From Mucidula mucida (lineage: Eukaryota > Basidiomycota > Agaricomycetes > Agaricales > Physalacriaceae): a stretch of DNA of 64,000 bases. Every line of letters starts with the position of its first letter. The first letter of the stretch is position 1. The translations under genes were made by a program, and so were the position numbers. Shown one piece after another: positions 48,900 through 60,309 of this stretch. The notes beneath the pieces are model-generated. The model did not search any database and had not been told where the DNA came from. It saw nothing but the letters and a program-made list of their open reading frames with translations. Location of the stretch: contig JADNYV010000199.1 of assembly GCA_015501055.1 (NCBI GenBank), positions 1-64,000 on the forward strand, given 5' to 3'.

Positions 48900-49950
48900 T
48901 CAAGTATCTGCGCTGTGGGAGGCTGTGCGCGGATTTGTAGTTTCAGACGTGCAATGGCAAGGGCTTCCACCTCTTCTTGGAAGTGCAGGAGGCGGCTTGA
49001 ATGGACGGGAGAGCCGCCGTCCTATTTCTCCGCGTTAGATACAGTGTAGCCGGTCACGTCGACAGACTCGGGACTTGTTGTTCTGGGCATACCTATCCTG
49101 CCCAAGAGGAGCTTCGATTACGCGCCAAACTAATCAGATAGGTTCAGCGCTGAATAACGACCGCAACACAATGTACTCAGCTTGGAGTTTGTCGCACGGA
49201 ATTCCTCGAGGGATCCTGTATCCTCCGTCGCAGACATGTGGACCAGGTTCGGTAACCTTGACGCACTCTTCAACTCTGGGATGCAAAGCAACGAGATACT
49301 TCCAGAGCCGCGCTTGGGGCGTCTCACTCGACATTAGAAGGAGGTCAGGATATTCGGCCAGTCGTATATACGTGGAGTATCGGCAGGACAAACACAGTCT
49401 GATGCAGTTCGTTTCTTGTTGTATAACAGTTCGGTCGCATTTTTGAGATTGATCAGCGAAAAACGATACAATACAGAAAAATGTAGAGGACCGTGACATG
49501 TTTTGTTGAACATCAGCAGCCGCTGAAGTGCATGGTGAGATCAGGCATGCTTAAACGAAGACGAGACTGCTTCCAAACGCTGTCCGTCGATGAAAGGAGC
49601 TCTCGATATTCATGATACTAACATCAGAGTCTGAGGATCCAGGAGTTCAAAGATCTGTGAATAGGCACGGAATGAGTACTCTAGGCCAGAAGATGAAAGC
49701 GAGACCATACTTCGAGCTGTAGCTCCACAGGAATCTTCATGAAGTTTTCAAGTTTCTCTTGTAGCTAGTTCCTAAGACTATTCGCGGGCTTCCTGGTCAT
49801 CGACTTGCCCCCTAAGCGCTGCGCGTATACGACCGACGACCTTCTTGGAACTTGAAGCCTTGGATGCCACGGCGGCTAAGTCACAGATCCAAATGAACCA
49901 TGCTATACCTTCGTCGTCAAATTCGGGCTGTTCTGCTCCGAGTGCCAATT
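48900..49950 (-). pseudogene. Relic of the 34–36 kb F-box gene
   Basis: Fragments match the intact gene in order. An ENFMKIPVELQLE-like block lies near 49750–49720, YSTYIRLAEYPDLL near 49350, and VEALAIARLKLQ near 48970. Stops and frame changes lie between them. Strand and order match the intact gene. Confidence 0.7.
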
Positions 49951-50094
49951 ACAAGGAAAAGCGTGATTACACCGAGATTACACATAGTTAGCAGAGTGCC
50001 TACCTACAGAAGAAACACCATTAGTCACAGGGAATACATAACATAGAAAACAACTCGATGAAGAGGCGATCACTTACATAGCCTCGCCTGCCAG

Positions 50095-51330
50095 TCTCCA
50101 CTCCCTGTAGCAAGCACGCTTCCCGTCGGACTGAGGTCTATCGAGATAACCGAGTTCTTGTGCCCCCGCACTATACACTGCGCGAGTGCCGTTTGGGCAT
50201 TCCAGAACTGTACGCCGCGGTCCTTCGAGCCAGACACGACCCATTGCCCGTCATAGGAAACTCCCACAGATAATACGAAATCCTAAAAAGAGTTAGTTTG
50301 CATTAGATGGGACGTCTATCACAACTCACCTTGTGTCCAGTACAATTCATCGTACATTGGCTGCCATTCTTCTCGCTTTCCATTCCATCACCACCTTCCT
50401 TCTTACTCCGAATCCCACTGCTACTGTTCAAGCCACTCACATCCCAGTACTTGAGCGTCCTGTCGAGACTCCCACTAACCAGTCCCTTGCCATCCGGCGT
50501 GAACGACACGGTGTACACGCTATCCCGATGCCCCATCAGCCGCTCAATCAGCTGTCCCGTTTGCGCGTCCCATATCCGCACAACGGCATCTAGACTCCCC
50601 GCAGCGACAAACCTCCCGTTTGGACTAAAGAACACACTCGTCACCCCTGCATCGTTGTTGTTGAGTGAATCCGGGTCATTATTCGTTAGCACGTCCCGGT
50701 GTTCATGTTCCATATACGCGCCGTCTTATCGCCAGAGCCCGACACGATGAGGTTACCGTCCGGAAAAGCAAGAGAGGACGAATAGAGGTTGAGAACGTAC
50801 TCTGATCTGTTTGTCTTCTGCTCCAGTTGCCAGATATTTCCCGTCCGGGCTGAAGCAAACACTTCGAATATACAGGTCACCAGATTTATCAGTGCATTCG
50901 TCGGCGAGAACACTGATAGAACGGATTCAAAACACCAAGAGACACACAGTAGACAGATATCGGAGCAGGTCTTGAGACCAGTCTTGATATCGAAAATTTG
51001 GGCCGTCGATGACAGCCCGTTACGACATACTTGCCATCCGCAGAAAAGCGGACGCAACAAACGACACTATCAAAGTGATGAGAAAGCCATCACACAGAAC
51101 CGACAGATGATTCACCTTTCGTGCAGCAAAGTGTGTACGAGATTGACATCAAGTACGCGCTTGACTTTTGGATTGAAGATGACGAACCAATCCGTTCCCT
51201 CCGTTTTCAGTTCCGAAGGAACATTAGAGAGATCTATATCCGTTAGCGCACCAGCCGTGTCCACTGAAAGCGGTGTAGGTGCAGCAGAGGGAGCATATGG
51301 ATGGGGGCATACCAGGACGCGTCATTCCCG
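50095..51330 (-). pseudogene. TUP1: Truncated TUP1-like WD40 repressor fragment
   Basis: This is the C-terminal half of the Tup1 general co-repressor. The linker VPSELKTEGTDWFVIFNPKV is typical. [79 protein letters not shown] and [17 protein letters not shown] follow, as do [13 protein letters not shown] and [11 protein letters not shown]. The N-terminal tetramerisation domain is absent. A blade segment is deleted between GAEDKQIR and the next SLAFPDGNL, and one frame slip lies in the first blade. A full TUP1 should exist elsewhere in this genome, so this is probably a decaying partial copy. Confidence 0.75.
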
Positions 51331-51769
51331 AAGTTGCACCAAGTGGCTGCAGCTTTGGCATGTTCCTATCTATCTAGTATCAGCCGTGATTAGCGTTGTT
51401 CGTGATGAAAACAAAAGACATACCCAAGCCGCGCTCTGTGCAAGGAGGATACTGATGAGAGCAAAAGAGAACGAAGCTGTAAACGAAGCAGCCGTACGAA
51501 CGCAGTAAGTGTATCACGGCATCACACTCGAGAAGACGAGATATTTCGAGGACAGCGGGTCAGAGGAGTCGACGATTGTATCAAGAATCGAGTCTGTTAT
51601 CAAAAGTTCGCCACAGATCGCGAGCAACAGGCGCATTGGATCCGGAGTTTACTACTGATTGGCTGCTGTTTGTTATCTGAACCTGCGTGCTAGAAAAAAC
51701 CTACGTCGGATGGCCATGGCGGGTTCTCCTTACCCAATTGAGAGTCAAATAGGAAGGCTTCGCGGACTC

Positions 51770-51861
51770 GAACTTGTTAGGCGGCGCTCCATTCGCGGTG
51801 GTTCTCTCTTTGGCGTTTGAACAAGCACGGTTGAACTTCCTTGGCGACCTTAGCGTAGACT
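51770..51861 (-). pseudogene. Relic of the Ser/Pro-rich gene
   Basis: The minus strand reads STLRSPRKFNRACSNAKE, parallel to YTLRAPEKLKRAHSEVED of the 36.9–38.0 kb gene. The DNA string gcgccgcctaac is kept. No other part of that gene was found here. Confidence 0.55.
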
Positions 51862-52431
51862 TGGAAGAAGGGAAGAAGAAGCAGGTTCGTATTTTGGATA
51901 TCCAGTCATATCCCAGTAACAAAGCTTCAGAGTCTTCGGCAGTCGGCACCTTGATTGTGGCCTTGAAACTACACGGCTTGCCTATAAACATTTTCTTAGT
52001 GATTTCCACTGCAGGACGCAATGATCTTTACCTGTCAACCTAAAATCATAGAGGATGAATTACCTGCGTTCCTGTTCGTAACAGTTTGTCGACATGGTGG
52101 TTAGAAGCAAGAGGCCCGATAAGGCCGAAGTAAAGCACCTTTTAGAATCGCGACATCAACGCGACATGATTCTGGAGAACGCCGAAGCCTTGGCAGCGCG
52201 ACGACGTATGCATCCACTTCTCTTACGCTACTCTGCTGCAATCCCTGGACGTACGAGACCGGGTCCCGACATCCACAACAAATCGGAGCACTCAGGACGG
52301 ACTTGAACGTGCAGCTTCAGGCGTAGCACAGGCTTGAGAGACGGGGACTTGAGGCTTGGGTGGCCTAGAGAGCTGGAGTCGGCCAGAGGACAATCAACGA
52401 TGGTGAGTACTATGACGGCGGGTTAAAAGCT

Positions 52432-53325
52432 TTGCTCGACGGATTCACGACATTCAGCGTCCTTGCTACCTTACAACATTTTGACACTGCCTCTACTCTC
52501 TCTCTTGTCGGTAAATGGGGTCCGTCGCTTCGCACGATTATCGACATCATCCAAGATCCTGGCCTTCTCGATGCATACGGCGATGCCCTCTCAGTGGCGG
52601 CCAGCAACTTGGCTATGGGGCAGTCCTCTGCATATGTCGCGTCCAATATAGGGAACGTCCCATCGAGTGTGGGCTCCACCATTATCTTCATTCGCCCCCT
52701 GCGTCGCTCGCCCAGCAGCATTCCAGCAATGGCGGAATGCATCATTCCGACAAAACACCTTTCACGGTCGTTCGACGATTACTCGACTAATCTCACAGCA
52801 CGCGACGCATTCGAACGCCTTGGAACACTATCCTTGCACGCCCTAACACACTCTCTCGACCGCTGGAGGCATGAGATGAACATGCATCGTCATATCTGTA
52901 TTGACAGGAAAGCCTTACACCTCTACCTCTCCGCAGAGCAGGGCACCATAGTCTCGATTTCCAGACTCTATGAGGAGTATGAAGATAATCGTTCCTACTA
53001 GGGCACCATGGAGCTGACGCCCTCCGATCGCATCCTTTGCACTTCTCAAACCTTTCTCGAGCGGATGCCCGCAGGAGAGTCTTGTTATTGGATGCCAGCT
53101 GCCGTTGATTTTCCCGGAATCGATGGAATTTTTGTCGATGGCAAAGGCGATGTGTTTGTTCTCCAAGCGGCAATCACAGGAGATCATTCGGACCCAGAGG
53201 ACGGACTTCAGAGGGCTTGGGCGGCCATGTCCAATAGTGAGGAGCGCCGGTGGCATTTCGTTTTCGTTGGTATCGACAAGGTGGAGGCTGATGCGCTTCT
53301 TGATGTATTTGTACAATGCATGTGA
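52432..53325 (+). pseudogene. Crinkler/RHS-like protein with an in-frame stop
   Basis: One frame runs from 52432 to 53325, interrupted by TAG at 52999–53001. The C-terminal part (SCYWMPAAVDFPGIDGIF, then GDVFVLQAAI and RRWHFVFVG) resembles the restriction-endonuclease-fold end of mushroom Crinkler-like proteins, where GID and QAxI mark the core. The N-terminal part has FIRPLRRSPSSIPAM and DAFERLGTLSLHALTHSLD. The family assignment is tentative and rests on pattern memory. The 5' end is unresolved; a frame at 52094–52306 may be an upstream exon. Confidence 0.45.
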
Positions 53326-54127
53326 GGTTTGAAGTTGGGAGGAAATTCTGTTGACGTGTGAGGTTGTGCTCTGAATAAGTATTAGTTTCCTTTGTAGCTT
53401 TATTTCGAATTCATGGTCAAGTGTACCCCACCGATTCACATGCAAGACTAGCCCTTCTAACCTATCTTGAAGCTGCAATCCCAGAAACAAATTAAGGCAA
53501 GTGCTCCTTCTAACGTTCGCTCATTGATTGATCTGGAAAACGTAGGTGTTAGTCTTTGAGTTTGCATTATCATGACGACGCCGCTCAAATGTCGACACGT
53601 TTTATAATCCCAAGTGTACTAGGCATCTGGCCTGGCCCGTTCTTACCTTTCCAATCCAATACCAACCCCTGGCGTCTAGCCTTGCTTGACGAGAAACACT
53701 ACGGAATTATATCAAAGTTATGGAAAGCTCTGGTGGGTGCGGTCGTGGATTCTTCATCGCGCGGTGCGGGATTATCATGGTATTATTATTGCGCCACACT
53801 TTATGTTACCGGCACTAACACACTAAAATTACAGACCTTCGTCCCTTTGCTCGCCAAGGACGGCGCTCTATCAGTCAGTGACCGTTTATCTACTATTGCT
53901 CAGGCAAACCCAAACCGTCGAACAAAAAAGTCACGTCGCTTTTGTTTGTCACTCTTTGGCGCAAGATAATTTCGCTGTCACTGGTCGGGCTCTTTTCTCT
54001 CGACAACCACCACCACCACCGGCAGACCTATTTTCTTTTGTGAGTTAACTATCTTGTCTCAGCATTGCCATCAACTAACTAATCGAGTATCTCTTAAGCG
54101 CACTTCTCAAATATTTGCCTTAACAGC
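53326..54127. other. Intergenic, with a 22-bp tail shared downstream
   Basis: The string gttgtgctctgaataagtat at 53363 recurs at 55444 after the F-box gene. A plus-strand frame at 53556–53969 has no recognised content. Confidence 0.4.
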
Positions 54128-55417
54128 ATGATGCAATCAACACCATCGCATGTCAATGGCAGCCGTAGCCTTGCGCTTCCCTCACCTATATCCCACCCCA
54201 GCGCGTCTTATTCCCTCAACGGGCAGACCTGCTATATTACAACCCTGCCCACCGAGATCCTACTATCAGTATTTAGCTTCCTTACTCCCGGCGACGTCTT
54301 CGACCCATCCGCTGCCCAATGGGTCGTGAGCCGTGTTTGTCAACAATGGTCCGAAGTCGCTGCAGCGTGCCATGACCTCTGGAGCTGTATTACAGTCACG
54401 GTCTCCTCCGCGGTCTGGTGTCCCAACTCTATTCGCCGCTTGCGTGAGGTCGTATCCCGCTCTGGAGACCGCCCTTTACACGTCACATTTGACATGACCA
54501 GTCGCGACCGGAACGGACCCTTCTTCCTCCCATTCTTTGAAGAGAGGTCTCTGCAGCTCTTGGCTGTACTTATGAGCATCTCCAACCGCTGGGTCTCTGT
54601 AGACCTTCGTAGGCTCGTACCCAGCTGCGCGAAGGCCCTCGATGCGGTTTCGGGCAAGCTGTCCCGACTTGAGGCTCTTCATCTTGATTGCGGCGAAGCC
54701 TTAGAGGAGGATATCCACGCCTTTGACGATACTCCATGTCTGCGCACACTTAGCATTGGCAATGCCCCAATGGAGGTGCTGTATACCCGGTCATTGGTGG
54801 CGCTCATTACCCCGTTGGCTTTCTTGAGCATCGACATGCTTGGCGAGTGTCCAAGACTACAGCGACTGTCGGCATTCTTCATCTCACCATCGTCAAACTA
54901 TGACAGAAGGCGCAGATTGACCATGGAGAGCATCACACATCTCAGTCTTACAAACGATAATGACTCACTGATGTGCCTCGATCTGCCCAATCTACTCGAG
55001 CTCGAGCTCGCGGAAGCTGGTGACCAATACGAGCTCACCGTGACCAGCCTTTTGGAACATTCCCGGTGCCCACTCCGGAAGTTGAGTCTTCCGCTTTACC
55101 GTGGCGACATTCCTACGTTGGTGAAGATACTCCGCCGTATACCAAACATAGAGGAAGTCGTCATCGAGTTCTATGACTCCACTTGGGAGGAAGGATACGA
55201 CACGGAGTACATAGGGCTCCGTGTCGCTTCGGAGTTGTTAAAGGACTTTATTTGCGTTATGAACACGTCGCCCGCCCGTCTCACCCAGTTCCGCATGTCT
55301 TTCATGATTTTAGAACCCTTGGAAGTGTACCGCCTGCACTACACCTTTCGCGATCAAAATCGTGTGCAGGATTTTCTCGTCGAAGGCGATACTCTCTCTT
55401 TCAAGGGGGGCTTTTGA
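54128..55417 (+). CDS. F-box protein, single exon
   Basis: This is an intact intronless 429-residue F-box protein. The F-box core is ITTLPTEILLSVFSFLTPGD with WVVSRVCQQWSEVAAACHDLW, the usual mushroom pattern. About ten irregular leucine-rich repeats follow (SRLEALHLDCGEALEED, LLELELAEAGDQYEL, RRIPNIEEVVIEFYDS). It is the only unbroken gene between 48.5 and 64 kb. By family it is expected to act as an SCF ubiquitin-ligase receptor with an unknown target. Confidence 0.85.
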   Translation: MMQSTPSHVNGSRSLALPSPISHPSASYSLNGQTCYITTLPTEILLSVFSFLTPGDVFDPSAAQWVVSRVCQQWSEVAAACHDLWSCITVTVSSAVWCPNSIRRLREVVSRSGDRPLHVTFDMTSRDRNGPFFLPFFEERSLQLLAVLMSISNRWVSVDLRRLVPSCAKALDAVSGKLSRLEALHLDCGEALEEDIHAFDDTPCLRTLSIGNAPMEVLYTRSLVALITPLAFLSIDMLGECPRLQRLSAFFISPSSNYDRRRRLTMESITHLSLTNDNDSLMCLDLPNLLELELAEAGDQYELTVTSLLEHSRCPLRKLSLPLYRGDIPTLVKILRRIPNIEEVVIEFYDSTWEEGYDTEYIGLRVASELLKDFICVMNTSPARLTQFRMSFMILEPLEVYRLHYTFRDQNRVQDFLVEGDTLSFKGGF

Positions 55418-55729
55418 GGTTGGCATATAGTAATCAAATGTGGCGTTGTGCTCTGAATAAGTATTAGTAGTTGTTTTTGTACCTTGTACTTGTATGCCAA
55501 ATCTTTACAGCCATGGGCGAACAATTCTCAAATTCGTCGTGGTTCATTCGAGACGTCTCGCTCTCGTACATGGTATTTTTGACTAGATCAATAATTTGCT
55601 GAAAGCTCCTATCATGACCTCAGTTTTTCCCGACCGACAACGGCAATTCGAATTTCTGAAAGATTTGCTAGTACAAGATAGTAGGGCAAGACACCATCTC
55701 GCGTTTGGAGGCTTTAGCGACTAGCAGTA
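55418..55729. other. Intergenic; possible first exon of the PARG relic
   Basis: A short frame starting MTSVFPDRQRQFEF near 55613 could be a first exon of the downstream PARG-like sequence. Its splice to the next block is not clear. Confidence 0.3.
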
Positions 55730-56060
55730 GCGGGGCCTCGATCGAATCCCAGTTCAGCTGCCAGCGCTTGATGCAGAGCTCTGTCCAGGCCATGCCTCGT
55801 CAGCGGTGGAAATAATCAATACAGACGCGTTTGCTCTTGCGCGAAGGATCGTCGCACAAAAAACGACTGGGACGGCGAGTGGGAATATCGCCGTATTGAA
55901 CCTTGCTAGTGATATACACCGCGCTGATGGCTGGGTGGGCAGCCTTACCCGAACTCAAGTATGTTCATCCAGCGTTGATCATGATACCACTCCAGATGCG
56001 AAAATTGACACGTTGATTTTAGGAAGAAGCACTATGCCTCGTCAACAGTGGAGATAATCA
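55730..56060 (+). pseudogene. Microbial-type PARG domain fragment, copy A
   Basis: This fragment resembles the microbial-type poly(ADP-ribose) glycohydrolase family (TIGR02452/PARG_cat). The frame gives LPALDAELCPGHASSAVEI, then FALARRIVAQ and NIAVLNLASDIHRADGW. An intron (about 55970–56021, GTATGT to TTTAG) joins SLTRTQ to EEALC. The active-site signature GGG…QEE is thus present in decayed form, with the glycine run replaced. Nothing of the domain downstream of EEALC remains before the second copy begins. Confidence 0.6.
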
Positions 56061-56290
56061 ATACAGAGGCGTTTGCTTTGGCGCGAAGAATCGTCGCCCA
56101 AGATATGACTGGGACGACGAGAGGGAATATCGCCGTATTGAACCTTGCTAGTGATATCGTCCGTGTTGGTGGCTGGGCGGGCAGTCTTACCCGAATTCAG
56201 GTTTGGACACGCATCGGTTATACTCCTTCAGATGAGAAACTGACGAGTCGATCGATAGGAAGAAGCGTTATGCTACTCCTTGTTGTAGTC
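56061..56290 (+). pseudogene. Microbial-type PARG domain fragment, copy B
   Basis: This is a tandem copy of the fragment upstream, beginning EIINTEAFALARRIVAQD. It keeps NIAVLNLASDIVRVGGWAG, closer to the family glycine motif, and again splices SLTRIQ to EEALCYSLL before a stop. The spacing between copies is about 240 bp, and identity is high over 150 bp. Confidence 0.6.
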
Positions 56291-56554
56291 TAACTTCACT
56301 ATACCATCTTCATTCACTGGTCCGACGGTTGCCTGAAAGTCATGTCAGGTTCCGGCTGTCCCAAACCCAAAGACCCTCACCGGTATGTTCTTGCTGTGAC
56401 TTAGCCGAAGATGCCTGACGTTCATTTGCCTACCGCCGTTCTGTGTGATCCAAGACAGTGACTCCGACAGCAAGGACAACGATCGCGCTCCGCATTCGTG
56501 CGCATCTTCAACCATCTCGTCCTCCGTTGGCGGCGGTATCTCGGGAAAGGGCAT
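56273..56554 (-). CDS. Small hypothetical protein, two exons
   Basis: The start is MPFPEIPPPTEDEMVED at 56554. The exon ends NIP at a GTGAGG donor near 56382, and a TTTCAG acceptor near 56333 leads to ATVGPVNEDGIVKLDYNKE and a stop at 56273. This gives about 77 residues. It overlaps the end of PARG copy B on the opposite strand. No family is recognised, and upstream exons are possible. Confidence 0.35.
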
Positions 56555-56989
56555 TCAAAGAACAAAACTGCAAACGGTAGGGCGAGGAAATGAATGTCTA
56601 TGAGAAAACGAAGGCTGCTGAAGAAGTATTGATCTTGAAAGAGAAAAAGACCGTACTCGTGTATCGGAACTGGTATGGAAGTAGTTGTAGTCGTTCCTGA
56701 ACTTTAGCCAGCCAGTGACAAAGAATGCGTTGAAACGCTACGAGAAACACTCGAGTTCGAGTTCAATGTCCATTGAACACAGGCTCCTTTGGTAGACCCT
56801 GACTGAACAAAAACAGAGACACGCAGCGGTGCGAATCAGTAGACCCGTACCACAGCTCGACGAGACGAGGTATATTCATCGAAAGTGGCGGGAGGGGTGG
56901 AAGTTTTTGCCTCACAGGATATGGATATAACAGAAACAGAACTCTACGTAGCGCGCCACTGAGTCTCCACCCAAGCCGCAATCTCGTCA

Positions 56990-57735
56990 ATGTGAGCGCT
57001 ACGATAGTACTTGACGTCGCTAGCCCATTTCAAGAAAGGTTTGTGTTTGCTTGAAATGATGCCACAGAAGATCGGAAGGTCTTTGCTTACGTATCGGTGT
57101 TGATAGATACGAGGAAAGAGATCGTGCATGGTTCTGAAACGGTCATCGGTCCTTCGTTGTTCCCAACACAAACGGTGAATCCCTATTTTGATAAGCGATG
57201 CAAGGAGAGCGGCGGCGGGGTTCAAGGTAAGACTTGTGAACTACAGTCCGTTCACCGACAGCGTCAAGGCGTCGAGGTAACAGAATCAACGGAAGTCCCA
57301 TTCAACTGGGCACGCTGAAGCGCCGCGACTTTGCATAAAAGTAGAGTGGATTCTGTTACCCGACCGGGCTATAAAGACTGCGACAGCTGGGCGACAAGGA
57401 GAAGAGATCGGCCTGTGTACAGCCGCTTTGAGACGAGATCATTGAAGTCACTGGATAAGAACTTAGGAAGAGTAGGAGCACATCTAGTCCTTCTCGGGCT
57501 TCGTTCGTCGTGTAGGGATCGTACTGGACAGACTCCTCGTCATACACGAGCGTTTGCCGAAGAGGTCTCCTCCGGAAGAGGATCCGGCTTCTCATAGTAG
57601 TCCAGGGTCCGAGAGTCAACATCGGTCCGGGAAGTAACCTTTCTAATCACTGCTAGTCGCGACGTTGGAATCATGGACTCTGGAGCGCCAGCCACTACGA
57701 TGACTATGTCGACGGCAGTGTGTTTCTCCATCGAC
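56990..57735 (-). pseudogene. Fifth DUF6535 copy, relic
   Basis: Blocks remain in the right order: DYYEKPDPLPEETSSANARV, NEAREGLDVLLLF, TESTLLLCKVAALQRAQLNG and a worn first membrane segment (LNPAAALLASLIKIGI). Stops separate them, and unrelated sequence follows. The soluble domain is absent. Confidence 0.7.
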
Positions 57736-57819
57736 TTGTAGCAACGACATCCCCATTAACAATTACCCAAAATCCGACTACGACCACGGCATTTACGACG
57801 CGCTACGGCAGGCCTTGGA

Positions 57820-60260
57820 AACGGGAACTTGCTTGGTAGAGGGAGAAGATAGGAACGTTACTCATTCACGGAGGCCAACCCGTACGCGGCTGCTGTCCGT
57901 TCTCCGGCAAATATGTCCAGACGATGTTGGAAGTGCAGCGATGAGCGCTCCGTCGAAGCTGGCGGCTTTGTGTTATTTGCCTAACGCTTGTGCACCTTCC
58001 CTAAAGCGCTTTTAGTACGACCTGTTGGTGCTATCCGAAGTCTTGATATATTGGCTGCTCATCCTTCCTTATCTGCCCTCTGAAGCACGTCGATTCTCTT
58101 CTCACGCGGAGCTTCTCCGTTCTCGATATGTCTATTCATGTGGATGTGAATTTCATACCTTGCATCCGGGTGTACGCCGTTTGTTACCCCAGGGCACTGT
58201 TGGAAATCCCGGCGCGTTCTAAATAATTTAATCAATCAGCATCTTCTTATACGGAGACAGTACTCTCGAAAGCCACCGCGTCCAGCTCTCAGGACGAGGC
58301 CGCATCCGTGTTTGTTCGGGCTTTCTCTCAGGTGGGAGACGATGGTAATAGCAGTGCCAATCTCTCTCATTGAAGGGAAATAATTCCTCGCTTTTTGCGA
58401 GTACTGGGTGTAACTTGCCAACCGAGTAGGTTGCTTTATTTCCTCATCATCATAGATGCTTACTTTCGAAATAGATTGGTAATGTGGTACTATTGGACAG
58501 AATCGTTGGCCTCAGCATCCAACGCGCTTCGTCGACATCCGCTACTCTCATGCCAACCCACTAGCGCGGCTTTCAATATCTCGACTTTCTGTGCGAATAT
58601 GAATCAAACGTCGGACTCCGGTCTAAAATCAGGTCAGCCAGAACTGTCGCGTCCTGACTGTCATGTTCACGTTGCTTTTAGAGTCTTCCGTTCTTGCCCT
58701 CGATGACACAGTCATATCATCGAATGAATTTTGTAAATATCGGCACCGTTGGATGATAAGACGGAACGCACCTTGGAGCACTTGTGTAGACCAGGCGCGA
58801 AGGCACTGGAAACAATGTTTGGTTCACCCCACCTTGGAAAAGCCGGCGTGTTACTCAGTGCGGTTGTTGACATTTTTGAGATAGCTATGTCTCTAGTAGG
58901 TCTCGCATCTACTGTAATCGATATGGTCCCCTCACATCCTCTCTCGGAGAACAGAACGGGGGTACCTTGACACGCCGTTTAGTCGGCTGTATTCCTGTCA
59001 AGGGGCAAAGTAATGGGGAGGACGTCGAGGAACCTTTGACCTTCCAAGAGTTCATCGCCGAATTTCAGGATATAGTTCGTAGCAGCGACGAGACCACTAA
59101 TGTGGTGGTCTATATCAGGAATGACGACGAAGAAGCGCGGAAGAAACGGTGGAAGGATTGTGGCCCGCTGCGACGGATGCGTTGGACGTTTGAAGAAGCA
59201 CGGAAAGCGGGCGCTACGAACGGAAAGCAGCGGTGTTGGAGTTCTCTTGGCTTAAAGCCTGTAAGGTTGATGGCACTTATCTTTTGTGTTGCCTTTGTTA
59301 ACGTTTTACAGACTATCTTCACCCTTCCGTCGATGAAATTGCGCACATGCGTGCAAGTTTTCGACAAGGCGTTCAAGAGAGGCTTACCTCTACAAGTTAA
59401 GAAAACGATACAACAAGCCATCAGACACCGGAAGCTTGCGTCGGACCAACAGATGCCCAATCGCGTTACCTTGGACAGTGCTCCTATGCGAGTGTTTCTC
59501 GACGACGAGGAATTGGAGGACCTGGTGTACTTCATTGCCGAACTTCTACCCGTTCCACGGAGTAACGGTTGCTGTTGCCGAGATCGACATCGCCCGAGTC
59601 GTCGTCGATCTGAGAGCGGCATTGGAGGAGCACGCAGACAGGATGAAACGGCGGCGCGCCGAAGTACCCGAGGACGATCACGTATTCCTCGTATCAGTCA
59701 AGGATATCCAATGTTTACCATGGGAAAATATTCCGATCCTGCGAGGGCGTGGCCTCAGCCGGATCGTTGGAGTGGAGTTCTTGCTTGATCGTGTTCAGTT
59801 CGCGCGGTGGCGCAAGAGTGCAAGTCATGATCGGTATCGTGGGAGAGTTACTATATCCTTAACCCGAGCGGCGAGTTGGGACGAACAGAGGAACATTTCA
59901 AGAGTTGTCCCAAATATATGGAGTTTGTTAGTCGACAGGGAATTAGCGGGCACGCTCCAAACTTCAATTCCCGAATGCGCTACAGAATATGTAACGATCT
60001 CGTTGTGAGTGTGAGTGTGTTTTTCTTTGGTGATGAATGCGATATTCATGAGTGTTTCTACAGATATTTGGTCATGGTGGCGACGAGCAGTATGTCCGTT
60101 CTCACAAGATACGATATCTGACGAAACGTGTGGCGGCCATGCTGCGGGGTGTTTTCTGGGTTTCTTCGTGAGATGGGTAACTTTGACAGAGTTCGTCGGG
60201 ATGAGGATCAATAAGAACGAAGATTCAGAGAATACCAAGTTAAGCATAAGAGGACAAAGC
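57820..60260 (+). pseudogene. Separase relic (inverted copy)
   Basis: Blocks follow the 13–20 kb separase in order: LSVLRQICPDDV, CYLPNACAPSLKR, MFTLLLESSVLALDDTVIS, FIAEFQDIVRSSDETTNVVV, LRAALEEHADRMKRRRAEVP and CLPWENIPILRGRGLSR. FGHGGDEQYVRSHKIRYL follows. The catalytic His region survives, but the Cys motif (WGCSSG) has become RGVFWV. Many stops and frame changes are present, so it cannot be a working protease. Confidence 0.88.
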
Positions 60261-60309
60261 TGATTGCCTGCGCTTTTCCGTACGGGAGCGACGAGACGCA
60301 CCTTACGAT

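Noticed and set aside
53556..53969. A 137-codon plus-strand frame before the F-box gene
   Set aside because: No domain, no splice partners and no relic match. It is probably chance, though a decayed fragment cannot be excluded.
56763..56990. A 75-codon minus-strand frame next to the DUF6535 relic
   Set aside because: Arginine- and leucine-rich with no motif. It borders relic DNA and is probably chance.
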